This document shows, piece after piece, positions 35,295 through 50,830 of a DNA stretch of 64,000 bases (within the stretch, counting starts at the first letter, position 1; each line of letters opens with the position of its first letter). A program made the translations under genes and the position numbers. Origin of the DNA: Dasyornis broadbenti (Eukaryota > Chordata > Aves > Passeriformes > Dasyornithidae); assembly GCA_013397935.1 (NCBI GenBank), contig VZRN01002231.1:346943-410942 (forward strand), read 5' to 3'. The notes beneath the pieces were generated by a model. It was not told the origin of the DNA, did not search any database, and worked only from the letters and a program-made list of their open reading frames with translations.

Positions 35295-35365
35295 CATATA
35301 TATATATATAACACACACACACATATGTAAATATATATTTGAGTGTGTATATATTTACATATAGA
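35295..35365. repeat. TA/CA microsatellite with a 15-bp perfect hairpin
   Basis: A (TA)n run at about 35296-35310 and (AC)n at 35311-35322 are followed by the arm ATATGTAAATATATA (35323-35337), a 10-nt TG-rich loop, and its exact reverse complement TATATATTTACATAT (35348-35362). It is probably a compound microsatellite that can extrude as a cruciform or fold in RNA. Confidence 0.8.
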
Positions 35366-36109
35366 AATGCATTTTGATCAGCAGGGGACCTGGGCGAGGG
35401 CTGAGCACCATCTAGTGGAAACTGCCACTGCTCCAGAGACCACCGAGCTGGCAGGAAAGCATTCAAGGACAGAAAGTCTTGCAGGAGTTTTCCTCCCCCC
35501 AGCTGCCAGTCACTATTTTTCTTTTTGTTCTTCCCCCTTTTTCCCCTTCTTTCAATCAGGAGCATCAAGTGGGGTGTGTGTGGATCCCTACATGCCTGTA
35601 GCCCCTTGGACCACTGAGGATCATTCTGCTTCATTTATTCTGTTTTGATTTGGTGGGAGAGGGGGCTTCTTTTGCCATCAGCTGCCCAGGCACTACAGGT
35701 CAGGTGGCTGCCTGTTCTGGCTTATCCCAAACCCCCCAGCCTGCAGAGCCTCATCCCATCACTGGGAGCAGTTTGGAGGGTCAGAGCTGCCAAGGAGCCC
35801 AGCATCCCAGGCATCCTGGCAGGAGCTATGTCAGAGCTGGGTCCAGCACTGGGAAGATAAAAAAGGAGCTTTTAAATAATCATTTTGTCTTCTCCTCGGC
35901 TGAGCACAGCCTTTCAAGGATAAATAAGCAGCATCAGTCCTGCTTAGACACATTGGCCTTTCCATTTATTTACTCACATGCCTTATTCTGAGTGAGCAGC
36001 CAAGCCCAGGCTGGCTCTGGTCCCTGGCGGGGTTCAGGTCTTTACTGTGGGGGACTCATGTCCCTCCATCAGACACTGGGAGTACTCCCACCCCACAGGT
36101 GCTGGTCTG

Positions 36110-36260
36110 TGCGTGTAGCACAGTAATAAAGCTCCTGGGAATATACAGCACTTTTCATCAGGAAGCAGCTCTCTAAACATAAACTAATTAATCACTTGTG
36201 CCTACCTGTCAGGTCAATGATTCCTGAGATTTTTAATCTAAAAATATTTCCCTTTTGAAA
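36110..36260. promoter_or_regulatory. Candidate HOX-PBX/MEIS element upstream of exon 3
   Basis: Repeat-free block about 2.2 kb before exon 3. ATTAATCA at 36187-36194 is the reverse complement of TGATTAAT, a canonical PBX-HOX composite site. CTGTCA at 36206-36211 is the reverse complement of the MEIS core TGACAG, so both read on the same strand, 11 bases apart. AATGATT follows at about 36216. HOX-PBX-MEIS trimer elements are known to use this combination (established for the families). That PBX1 regulates itself here is inference. Confidence 0.45.
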
Positions 36261-36396
36261 TCCAGATGCACCTGTTTTGGCAACTCTGCTTTTGATTTGT
36301 TTATTTGAGGTGTTCTAATATTTTTTTTTATTATTTTTAACCTGTGTTGCTTTCCTTTTGTATTTGGGCTTTTGATGTGCTTTAATTGACTTTTTT

Positions 36397-36492
36397 CTTT
36401 TTTTTTTTTTTTTTTTTTGGAAGAATAGGATTTTTTTTTTGTTTAATTTGCTTTTTTTTTTTTTTTTTTTTTTTTGTCCTGGAAGAATAGGA
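36397..36492. repeat. Tandem duplication built on long T tracts
   Basis: Poly(T) of about 22 nt leads into ggaagaatagga (36419-36430). Then come tttttttttt, gtttaatttgc, a second poly(T) of about 25 nt and ggaagaatagga again (36481-36492). The two units are offset by 62 bp. Slippage, local duplication or an assembly or consensus error in homopolymers could each explain it. Confidence 0.75.
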
Positions 36493-36898
36493 ATTTATTC
36501 TCTTTATTTTCATGGCAAGTCTCTCTCCCCGCTGCAGCCTGTCAACTCTCCTCTTCTCTTTTTAAGGAATTTGGCTCCTTTTGCCTCATATTTCAGTTTA
36601 TGGACCATAGACTCCAAACCATTTTCTTGATGAAATCTGTCCTCTCCCCTTGGATCTATTCATCGTGGCTGGGTGCCAGGGGAAGCCTCCCATGGTGGGG
36701 GGGAGATGCTGGTCCTGTCTCCTCAGGGCTCAGTTTCAAATTTGGCACTCTGCCCTCATTCCTCCATATAGAAATGATCCTCCCTAGTGTGGAATTATTT
36801 ATTATTAGTTCCAGTTTTACTGTTCTTGGGCTTTTTTCTGTGTACCTTCCCACCTTCGTTGACAGTGCATATTGTAATCACAAAAATGCCAATAAGTG

Positions 36899-36958
36899 CA
36901 TGAATGAATAAATGATCCAAATGTATGAATAAAATAAAATCAAATGAATGAATGAAAT
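36899..36958. repeat. (TGAA)n/(AATA)n degenerate microsatellite
   Basis: Interrupted units: tgaatgaataaatgatcc, tgaataaaataaaatc and aatgaatgaatg. Simple low-complexity sequence. Confidence 0.8.
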
Positions 36959-36959
36959 G

Positions 36960-38437
36960 TCCTGAAAATAGTAATTTCAGTAGGCTTTAAGGCTTTAAAA
37001 AAAAGCTCTTTTTAATGTTAACCAAACCTCTCAACAGGGTCTTTTACTTCAATGTTATACTGAAAATAGCTGTATGTGTAATGTATTGCTGAGTGGGGAA
37101 GACCATACTTGGTGGTTGCTGGGATTTTTTAGCTGCTCCAGTTTTACTTCTTGTTGCCAATTGATTTTCCACTACCTTTTTTTTTTTATTTTTAATGACA
37201 GGGAGAATCACTTATTCTTGTTTGTGCCATGGATTGGGGAGTGTCAAATTTATCTCAGGTGTCAGCCAGCACAGCTTTATCAAAATCCACGCAACATTTC
37301 GCAGCTCTGGATGTGCAAAGAGTGTGTGCTCATGGGGTGTGTGTGCTCAGAGCCTCTGTGCCTGATGAGATGGGGAAATACAATTGTTTTATCTTAGGAA
37401 ATGCCTTTTTTATTCACTCATCGAGGATTTATTTTGTTTACGTCATTTATTATGCAGCCGTGCATGTGAAAGTCTCAAGTTATCTTTCCGTGTTCAAACA
37501 CAGACCATGGAGGGGGCCATGGAGGTAGCACACAGGGCACCTCCATTTTTCAGACCTGGGGCATCCCAAATAGTTGGGATACTCCCTTGTTGTTTTTCCA
37601 GGAAAGCCCTCACAGGAGAACTTTCACTTGGAGCAATAATTGAGGTGGGAAGCACAGAGAGGGGAAGAAGATTCTCTTTTTGAAAAGTCACTCAGGGAGG
37701 ATTAATTGCTCCTTTCCTCAGCATGGTTTAGATATCAGTGGAACGACTGGATTTTTAACAAAAAGGCATTTTTCCAAGAATAAAATCTATTCCATACATT
37801 TTTTTGCGTGTTCCTAGTGTGTGGCTAAAAGCATGGACTTCAAGCCCTTTCTATAGCCCATATTTCAAGATGTGGAAACCAAGGCACAGTTGCCCTGGGC
37901 TCTGTGTGTCTTTCTCTGCCATCTGGAGTTGATGTAAATGACATGTTGGGTGACACGAGAGGACCCCTGAGCGAGATGAGATCAGGCCTAGAGACTTCCA
38001 GCTTCCCATCTCATGCTTGAGTCGGGATATGGTCCCTATTGCTTCTGGCAGCAAGAATAGGTACATTTATTGGGTTTTTTGGTTGCTGTTGCTACGAGTT
38101 TTGCTGCTTATTTGAGCAGAAAGTGTGGCTTTCCGGGTTAGCTCTGTGGTGAGCTCACTGCCAGTTCTGCCTTACTTCGGTCCTGCGGGAAGAAGGGGAA
38201 GGCGTAGGGAGAGGAGCAGGGAGCTGGAGTGCCCCTGGAAGCGAAGTAGCTGCACTTGGTGATGAGAACTTGGAGCATCAGGATGCAGATTGCCTGTTGG
38301 GCTACAAAAGGGCTTCCTTCCTTCTGGGAAGGAAGAAAAGCCCTGCTGATAGGGTCAGTCCAACTTGGGATGAGCATCTCTGAGTAAAGCCCCAGATGTG
38401 ATTCAGTCTTTCCTCTCCCCATTGTGTCTCCCTGCAG
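36960..38437. other. Last 1.5 kb of intron 2
   Basis: Unique sequence with several T tracts (for example 37178-37193). The final 40 bases form a usable acceptor with a pyrimidine-rich tract ending in ctgcag. No additional exon recognised. Confidence 0.6.
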
Positions 38438-38682
38438 TGCTGAGCATCCGGGGGGCACAGGAAGAGGAGCCCACAGACCCCCAGCTGATGAGGTTAGACA
38501 ACATGCTCCTGGCCGAGGGGGTGGCGGGCCCCGAGAAAGGAGGGGGCTCAGCCGCCGCTGCTGCTGCCGCCGCCGCATCCGGAGGAGCCGGCTCCGACAA
38601 CTCGGTGGAGCACTCTGACTACAGAGCCAAACTCTCCCAGATCCGACAGATCTACCACACGGAGCTGGAGAAGTACGAGCAG
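38438..38682 (+). CDS. PBX1: PBX1 exon 3 (residues 89-170, PBC domain)
   Basis: 245 bp, bounded by ctgcag| and |gtaaca. The first two bases complete a split codon for Val89, and the exon then encodes 81 residues ending exactly on a codon. The translation opens LSIRGAQEEEP and reads on in the PBX1 pattern. It completes the PBC-A part that contacts MEIS/PREP partners, passes through a GGGS-polyalanine-SGGAGS linker with nine alanines (127-135, mixed GCC/GCT/GCA codons), and enters PBC-B (HSDYRAKLSQIRQIYHTELE). PBX2, PBX3 and PBX4 differ in this linker, so PBX1 is the confident paralogue. Residue numbers assume the usual 88-residue N-terminal part from exons 1-2. This is the exon at which the human leukaemic TCF3-PBX1 fusion joins. 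Confidence 0.97.
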
Positions 38683-42577
<3,895 letters not shown>

Positions 42578-42713
42578 GCGGAAGAGACGAAACTTCAACA
42601 AGCAAGCCACAGAAATCCTGAATGAGTATTTCTATTCCCATCTCAGCAACCCTTACCCCAGTGAGGAAGCCAAAGAAGAACTAGCCAAGAAATGTGGCAT
42701 CACAGTCTCACAG
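42578..42713 (+). CDS. PBX1: PBX1 exon 5 (residues 234-279, TALE homeodomain helices 1-2)
   Basis: 136 bp, bounded by gtgaag| and |gtgaga. The first base completes Arg234, followed by 45 residues starting RKRRNFNKQATEIL. The basic RRKRR run is the N-terminal homeodomain arm and a nuclear localisation signal. Residues 259-261 are Pro-Tyr-Pro, the three-residue insertion between helices 1 and 2 that defines TALE homeodomains and forms part of the pocket for the HOX hexapeptide. The exon ends KKCGITVSQ at the start of helix 3. All diagnostic residues are present. Confidence 0.97.
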
Positions 42714-45700
42714 GTGAGAGAGTTTAATGGCTGCACTAATGGGAAACCTCAGCATGGTGAAAGACATTCCAGACCTCAGGCAAGTCAGCTATGTCCAGTG
42801 TTGAGCATTTAATTGTTAAATCAGTTTAGTGCAAGTTAGTGAGAGTGGATGGGAGTGCAGATGGCACTTGCAGATTGGAGCCATGGATGGAAAAGGAAAG
42901 TTTGAGAGAGGATTTAGGAGATATGAAGACTCTATGGAGCGACGGCTGTGTGTGCAGCCAAGGTGTTAACAGCACCGAAATGATGTGGCAGCACCCAGAG
43001 AGAGGCAAAGTGTCCTTAAGGAATTAGTTCTGGGCTGGCTTGCAAGAAGAGCTTATTTGAGCTGAAAGTCCATTGTTCAAGAGATTAAAAGCCATAGGAA
43101 GAGTTGTGCAGATTTTGCTTGATAGGATAGAATGGACAGGTCCTGGTGGGAAGGATCTGAGTTTAACTGTTACGGTTTGTGCTCAGTAAAGGTGGGCTTT
43201 CTCAGGGTCGTTTCTCTCAGTCATTACCCTTGTGCTGCAGAACATGACATCTCCCTGACTTGCATATACCTCCAAACATGGTGGTCAGTAAAGACAAAAT
43301 GAATTATTTCCATATGCTCAAGGCAGCCACATAGTTCCTGGAGTCTGTAGCTTTGACCTGGAAGCTGCTGTGATTTGTGAGGAGCACAGTTAGTCCTTGA
43401 AGTGTTCAGCCGTACATTGCTCAGGCCTGCCTTTCTTTATTTCCTCTCTTTTTGGAGCAAGCTGTGTGATTGAGAGCCAATCCATGTGGCCTCTGGTAGG
43501 CTTGTCCTCACGTGAGCTTAGCGGTCCCTCCAGGCTCCCATGGCATTCCCTGTCTTGGGCTGCTTCCCAGTCCTAGGCACGTGCCTGCTCGTCACTTGAG
43601 TAAACTGCAGACAGCAGCAGCATCTGGTGTCCTTGTGGGAGCCTGTCTGCCTTCAGCAGGAGCAGCAGCATCCAAGGGTAGGTGTCGTCACCGTGTTGAG
43701 TGCCTGCTGAGTGACTCCAATTGCCTCCCCTGGGTCGGAAGACCCAAACGTTACTTCTTCCCAGAGTTACCTACAAGAGACAGCACATATTGGCTTAAGT
43801 AAAGCTCCAGCTGTCCTGATGCTTCCCCTCTCACTTCTAATTCATCTGTTCACACTTACAACTTCTCCCTTGCAAGACAAAATGCCCAGGAGAAATGCTG
43901 CGCTTAGGATGTGGTTTTGACTGTGCTGTATCAAGGCTGCTTTGTGCCTGTCTCCAGGATCTGCCTCCCTTCTTCATCCAATTAAGGTAGAAGCAAACAC
44001 ACATCCAGGTCTGGTTTTGCTGAGGCTAAGTCAGAACATGGGTCACATGAATGTGTGCAAGTCATGAGCAGAGTTGATCTGAGCTCCGAATCTCACCAGA
44101 TTAGGCAGGTTCTTCACAGGTTTTAAAATGCAGATTGGTTGTAGTGGCTGTATATTCCAGCCTTCTGCCCTGTGGTGCTCAGAGTTCACCCAGTGGCTCC
44201 AGGATCTGAAGCCAGAAAAACTGTCACAGGGAGATGGCCAAGTGGAAAGATCACAAAGGAGCACATTGTCGTTAGTGAGAAAGCTGGACCAAGAGGTGGA
44301 ATAGAGCTCCTTGCCAACAGCACGAGCTCCTGGTCCCATCGAAATGTTTGCTCACAGATCTGGGTTGGGTGGTGATGTGAGTCCCTGCAGGGCATATTTT
44401 CTTCTTCCTGCTCTGCAGGGTTGGATACCTGCAGCTCAATAGCCATTAAATTGGTGGATGAAGCCACTTCCATGTGGAAGCTGCTGAATCCTCTAATAGC
44501 ACTGCAGATAGAAAGCATCACAGTAATAAAAGCTTACAGGTTTCAGTGTTTTCAACACCCAATCCCAAACAATTTCCCTAAGATAAGAAAAAAAAGTCGT
44601 GAGCTTCAAATTATGAACATCTGTTATTGTCTTCTGTGTCTCTGGCGCTTGCTTAGTTTATTTGGAACGGGGAGCACTGATGTACTTGCTCACCAGCAAG
44701 CAAATGGAGATTGTCCTTGAATCCCACCAAAGGGCTTGGTCTTGATAGCTCAAGACTGCAGTCCCAAGCAATTCTAGGAGTGTTGGAGCTTTCCTGGAGA
44801 GTTGCAGCATCCTCCACATTTGCCCATTCACTTCATCCTGATGAGCTTTCTCTAACAAGGTCAGTAGCGGCTGGAAGTTGTCTCCTGCTTAGAGACCTGC
44901 ACACAGGAGGACATTCCCCTGATTTTCTGTGCTCAGTTGATGAAGAAGAGGCTGAGAGCTGCTTCCCAAGCTGTCGTTTGAATATTTCCTATGTCTTCTC
45001 TGGAATAGTTCAGTGTGACCTAGTGCCCTCAAGTGAACAGGACTATCATCAGCATGTCTCTGGGCAAACACAGAGGAAACATCTTCCCACCCCTTTCCAG
45101 CAGCGACACTTGTTTCCTGGGCCCAAAATTCAGTTTTAGGATGAGCCCTGTGCTCCCTCTTTATCCTGCTCCTGAAGTTCCTGGTTCATGCAGTGGCTCA
45201 TGCTAAACCTTGCAAAGCCAAGCTCAGCTGGACAAAGAGCATCCCTGATTTCCTTCAGGTGAATCAAAGGAGAGCTTCAGTGATACCCAGGCAATTTTGT
45301 GTGTCAGCCAGGCCCCATTCAATTCTCTGAGTGTTCTCCCTGAAGGCCACACTGGCTTTTCCAAAGGGAGTAGGGGCATCTGGGATTTGGGGCATCTGTC
45401 CTGTCAAAGGGATACTAAGGAGAAGGCAAATAAAAAGTTCCAAAATGACACATAACTGTTTTCAAGTTGTGCAATTTCAGGGTCATTTGACTTTGTCATG
45501 GTTTTTGTATCCATCTTAGATTTTTGTGGGGTGGGTATAGTGGTTCCTGTGGAGGATCCCATCTACAGCAGAACCAGTTACATCCAGACAAACCCAGTGC
45601 TTCCAGTGGGATCCCATCATCTTTATTGAGCTTGGTGTGGCACACATGGGTGGAAGGTGCTTCCTTCCACGGCTAGGAAAGCTGGGAGGGAAAAAGAACC

Positions 45701-45797
45701 TGCACTGCTTAACCGGAACTAATCCACCTTCCTCACCCAGGTGCACTTGGCGGAGCTGAAACCTTAATGTCCTTGTCTTCTCTTGAACTCACTCTAG
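42714..45797 (+). other. PBX1: PBX1 intron 5
   Basis: 3084 bp, donor gtgaga, acceptor actcactctag, phase 0. Unique sequence without recognisable repeats or clustered regulatory motifs. Several frames above 60 codons on either strand show no family resemblance. Confidence 0.9.
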
Positions 45798-46230
<433 letters not shown>

Positions 46231-49200
46231 AAAAAGGATGTGATCAGATCTTGTGACTGACTGGTGGTGCTATATTGGGGATTATATGCATGGATGGTAA
46301 ACACAAAACCAGAAATTTGATCCAACAATGGTTGCTGGGATTGCTTGCACTTTGGGGGGAGGGAAAAAAAGTAATAGAAAAATCACTGCATAATGATTTT
46401 ATTTCACTGGGGCTGAAAGCATGAGTGATCCTAATGGATAAACCCCAGCATTTCTGGGATGTCCTAGCTCATGCCGTTTTGGGGGTTGTTCTGGGTAAAT
46501 TTTTATCCTTGGGATTTCTTCCTGTTGTGATTATCTCTTTGATTGCTTACATGATAATGTCTGGATCACCTGCAAGAGTGTGCTCTGTGTGAATTTTATT
46601 TTCCCTTTGTGTCAGTGCAATCCAGAGAAATTCATGGGTCGTTCCCTTCCCTTTCCCCCTTTACTTCCCATTTGCTGTGGTTTCCATTTGTTTGTTTTGA
46701 GAATCAAAGGCACAGAGCACTTTGCCCAGATTTCAACTCCTCTGCTAGAGAATGATGCTTAGTTCATGCGTGGTGCCTGCTGTAAGGTTGGCCAACCCAA
46801 AAATGATCTGGGACTGCGGATCCAAGAGCAATGGAAAATTGGGATTTGTTTACAAGGAGGGAAAAAAGTGAACTTCATGGGTGCCATGTACTTCCTTATC
46901 CGTGCAAATATCTGTGTGCCTGTTTTCTTTCTAGGGGTGGGAGGGAGAGTGGGAGTGTGCCACTCTTGAGCCTTTGAGCTGGGTGCCTGCTCATGGTGCC
47001 CTTTTCCAGGGATGTGATGCTTGGTGGTACCAGATAGGCTGCTAAGAGGCAGGAAGGGAGCAAGGAGGATGGTGGGCAGCAGAATGTTAAGCAGACCATG
47101 CAGATGCTGGTTGCTATCAGGTAATGCTTCTGGAGTGAGCACAGCCCATAGATGGCTTGGACAGGGCAAGTGGTAGAAGGCTGATTCAGTTGGGCAGTGA
47201 AGTCCCTACACACAACTCCTTAATTTCCAGGGTACCTGCTAAGGGTCTGCCCCCAGAGCCACTGACAACAGAGGTGTTGCAGGCCAGAAGTTCTGTTGGG
47301 ACAATCTCTCCCACCTCTTCTTGCCCAGGGCTGCCTGCTCTGGGCCAAGTGCTCTGAGGGCTTAGGTGGATGCAGCAGAGCTCTGCAGGGACAGTTTGCT
47401 GAAATTTTGTTTGATTCTTTTTGGTTTGGGGATTTTTGTTACCCTTCCATTCTCTGAACTGCTGAAGATTTAACTGCAGTTTCAAAAACATCATTCTTTC
47501 CAAAAAGCTCCCACAAAATACCTGGTCAAGTGGGATCTCTTGCTGTTAACTCCCCTTGTAGAAAAGGCTGGAGGGAATTCTGCTGGAGAGGGCAGAACTG
47601 TGTGTGTCGAGGGAGATGCCTGCTGCCTGTGATGCTGTCCTGCAGCCCACATCACCCTGGACCAAAGAGACACAGCTTTCCTACTTTTCCTCTTTCTTCA
47701 ACTGGAGGCAGATCCAAAGGTCTGGAATAGCAAGGGAACAGCTTCAAATTGCCTGAGTGGATTTGGATTTGGGCTGCACATAGGAGAATAAGCATTTCCT
47801 CAGTGCCTGCCCGGTTAAATAGTGCTCCAGTTCGACACTGTTTCCTCGCCTTCCCCACAGGCAGTAACATGGTTGTTTCAGAGATAAATTGGCCAGTGCC
47901 CTGCAGTAAACAGCTGAGATAATCCCTGGGTAACACTGTGCTTTCAAGAAAGGACAAACAGTCCTGTCATTGAAAGGGAAAACTTGAACTCCTGGGTCCT
48001 CTTTGTGGCTCACTTGTCTGCAGTCTAGAGTCATTGACCTCTTTTCACGTGCCTGATGTGTCAGCGGTGTTAAAGCAATGCGAGGGGAGCTCACAGGCCA
48101 CTGAGATCTTTCTCCTGCTAAAATAAAGTGTTTCTAACCTGGCCCGGGTCCCACACCCTGCCTGTAATGCTGCAACAGTGGCAGAGCAGTGGGGAAGCCC
48201 CAGTTGCTCTGGGTCAGCTTGAAGAGATAGTGGGTTTGGGTGTCCGTGTAGGTCCTCTCCTGAGAAGACAGCTGGAATTGCGTGGGATTTTTATTTCTTG
48301 ACAGTTGAGATCCCCCCAGCTGAACCACACAGATCTAGCAGCTCAAGCATCCCAGCATTGTCACATTTTGGGGTAAAGACAAGTCCTGAGAGCATCTGGA
48401 GTCATGTGATCTCCCTTGCTTCGGGTTGTCCTGTAGGTCCTAGCAGCAAGAAGCACACCTGTACATGCTAGCTCTGAAATACCTGTCTGAGAAAGATTTG
48501 GACAGTGGTGCCCAGGACCATGATCCACCAGATGTGCTGAATTCCAAGGGGGGAGCATGGAAGTAGATGAAGAGGTGAAGAATGACGATGGTTGATGCCT
48601 CTCCTTTTGCACCATGGATTTCTTTCTGTTCCCAGATCATTGGCTGAGACTTTGGTGAGGATGGAGCCTGAACAAAGATAGGATTTTCTGGAATTTGTAG
48701 GACCTTCTGGTTTAAATACATTATAGGGCATGTGGAAAGAAAGTAGGCAGAGCACAGGTCATGAGAAAGAAGTGACCAGTAGTGTAGTCCCTGGAGGGCC
48801 ATGATGTTGGAAGAGGAGATGGAAGTGGATACAGTGGGACCTGGGACAGGAGCTAAATTCACTTCTGCTGAGGCTACACGGGCCCATCTGTCCTCTCATT
48901 GATGCCCATGTTACTGGAGACTGGTGAATGGCTACAGTCAGTCAAAGAGATTGGCCACACATTGACAAGGGCAAGGACTGCATCTGTCTGGCCATCTGGC
49001 ACGTTCAGAGCAGAGTCTCCCATCCTCAGTCACCCAGGCCTGAATGTCAAACACCTTTTCATCCGGAATATGCGCAGTTGGGCTGTATCAGCCAGATGTT
49101 CAAATAAGCTGAGATGTCTGGCTCATTTGGGCTAACAACTCCCCATCCTCACTCTGATTGCCTGGACAATCTCAGCACAAAAACCACATGGCAAATGAAA

Positions 49201-50574
49201 GCTGTTTTGTGTGGGCACACCCTTTTGCCAACCAGAGTCCTCAAGGGCCACTCACAGGTGATGGCATCCAGTGAAATCTTGAATACAGAGCATCCAAAAT
49301 TGTCCTGAGCTGGTTTTTTTACCTGCTCACCCTTCTCTTTTGTAAAAATCTTCTTGTGAAGCTGCTGTCTGGAAACATACTTCAACAGGCACATGTATCT
49401 TCTCTGCCTTCCTCCATTTGTGTCCAGAGCACACCACTGGAGAGGACTCTGCTTCAGCAGAGGCTGTTCTGGTCATGGCTTCACTGTCCTGAGTGTTGTG
49501 TGGCAAGTGAAAAAGAACAAATGTCCTGCTGGATCATCACTGGCTTTTAGACCTGCTTTCAAACTCAGTGGCTTTCACCACATTCTTATCTCATCTTTGG
49601 CCATGGTAGAGACACCAGGAAAAGTTACAGGAGGCATAAATCCTGTTCTCTCCGTGCATGGATGTCATTGCTGTTGAGTTCAACGAGGAATCTTGTTGGC
49701 ATGACCAAAGTCACTTCAGTGGTTCTTGGTGGTGGTAGATGGTATGAGGCAGCAGATGAGGATGGCTTGATTTCAGCTCCAATGAATACCATTACCGTGT
49801 TTGTTTGTTCTTGATGCCATTTGAATTGTTAATACTTTAGAGAAAAGGACTTACTAGAGGTCCTGGAGAGTTGGAGGTGGAAGTCAAGACTGTCTGAACA
49901 CAGAAAACACCAGAGAAGCTGGAGAAGAAGCTCTCTGAAGAACTGGAAAAGTGGTGCAAGAAACACCAGCAGTCAAATTTGTGAAGATTTTTGAATTGGA
50001 GGCAAAATTGAAGTGGACTTTGGTCATCAGAAGTGTTAGGGGTGAAAGAAATCTCTCAGCAGGCATTGTTGTGATGTAGATTTTCACCCAGGGCAGGATC
50101 TGACTGCCGTAGTTTACTCAGACATTTCCAGCACTCTTTCTGAAGCTGGTGCTGACCTGATAGAAACTCAAGACTACGAAATAGTGGTGATAAGTCATGA
50201 CTTTGAAAAGATGTCTGGATGCTGAAGATGAACCAGGCTTCCACACTGCTACAAGTCATGGGTTTTCTGGTAGGTTTTTTTTGTCTACGCACAATAATTC
50301 CAGGGACTTCCATGCCAAGATCAGAGCCTTTTCCTCCTGCATTCACAAGCTCAAAAATGAGCTTCTCTCTTTTGTTACCTCTCAATTCCTGAGGAGCCCA
50401 AACCAAATTACAACCACCAAAGACCTGTGTTGCAGTCAGGATAAGAGCATTTGGGAGGGACAGCTTAGATTAATGATGGAGCCTCCTCTAGTGGAAGGAT
50501 TTGTCTTGTACTCCTGGATGGAGAATATCTGAGTCTTAATTTTCAGGGCTCTTCACACTGCCGCCGCCTCTCCC

Positions 50575-50830
50575 ACCTGGGTGCATCAGCCCCTCTTAGC
50601 TCTGTCTCTGACACTTTGGGCCATCGTAATTTTCAGGCGTGGTGAGCGCACAGACGGCCGAGTGCTGAAGCAGCAGCGCGGCGGTGCAGAGGGCTCTGCA
50701 ATTACGGCTCTGATCCAAATGCATCCATACATGCGGGGCCATTGGTATGCGCATATTTATCTCTGCATCCACATCAGCAACAAGACATATTTACCGTTCA
50801 GATATGCACATATATTGTAAAAATACCCCT
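50575..50830. promoter_or_regulatory. Candidate conserved element in intron 6
   Basis: Follows CpG-rich words (gcagcagcgcggcggtg). It holds GCAATTACGGCTCTGA at 50698-50713, AAATGCATCC, the palindrome TATGCGCATA near 50747-50756 and TTTACCG. The 16-base word recurs exactly at 59785-59800 in intron 8. No repeat family is evident. Enhancer identity is inferred. Confidence 0.42.

Larger units (their letters stand above)
1..38437 (+). other. PBX1: PBX1 intron 2, 3' portion (38.4 kb, start outside window)
   Basis: No coding exon is recognisable from the window start to the acceptor at 38436-38437. The acceptor has a pyrimidine-rich approach (ctctcccc...tctccctgcag). Because exon 3 opens with the last two bases of a split valine codon, this is a phase-1 intron. 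In human PBX1 the equivalent intron is the very long one in which the leukaemic TCF3-PBX1 translocation breaks (established knowledge). Content seen: unique, moderately GC-rich DNA; three CR1 tails and one older LINE fragment; several microsatellites and T tracts; and about a dozen AT-rich, motif-dense blocks listed separately. Open reading frames here show no protein family signature and are taken as chance. Confidence 0.9.

Noticed and set aside
34984..35634. 216-codon minus-strand open frame
   Set aside because: It crosses the TA/CA microsatellite (giving IYIYGC-like text). No family signature.
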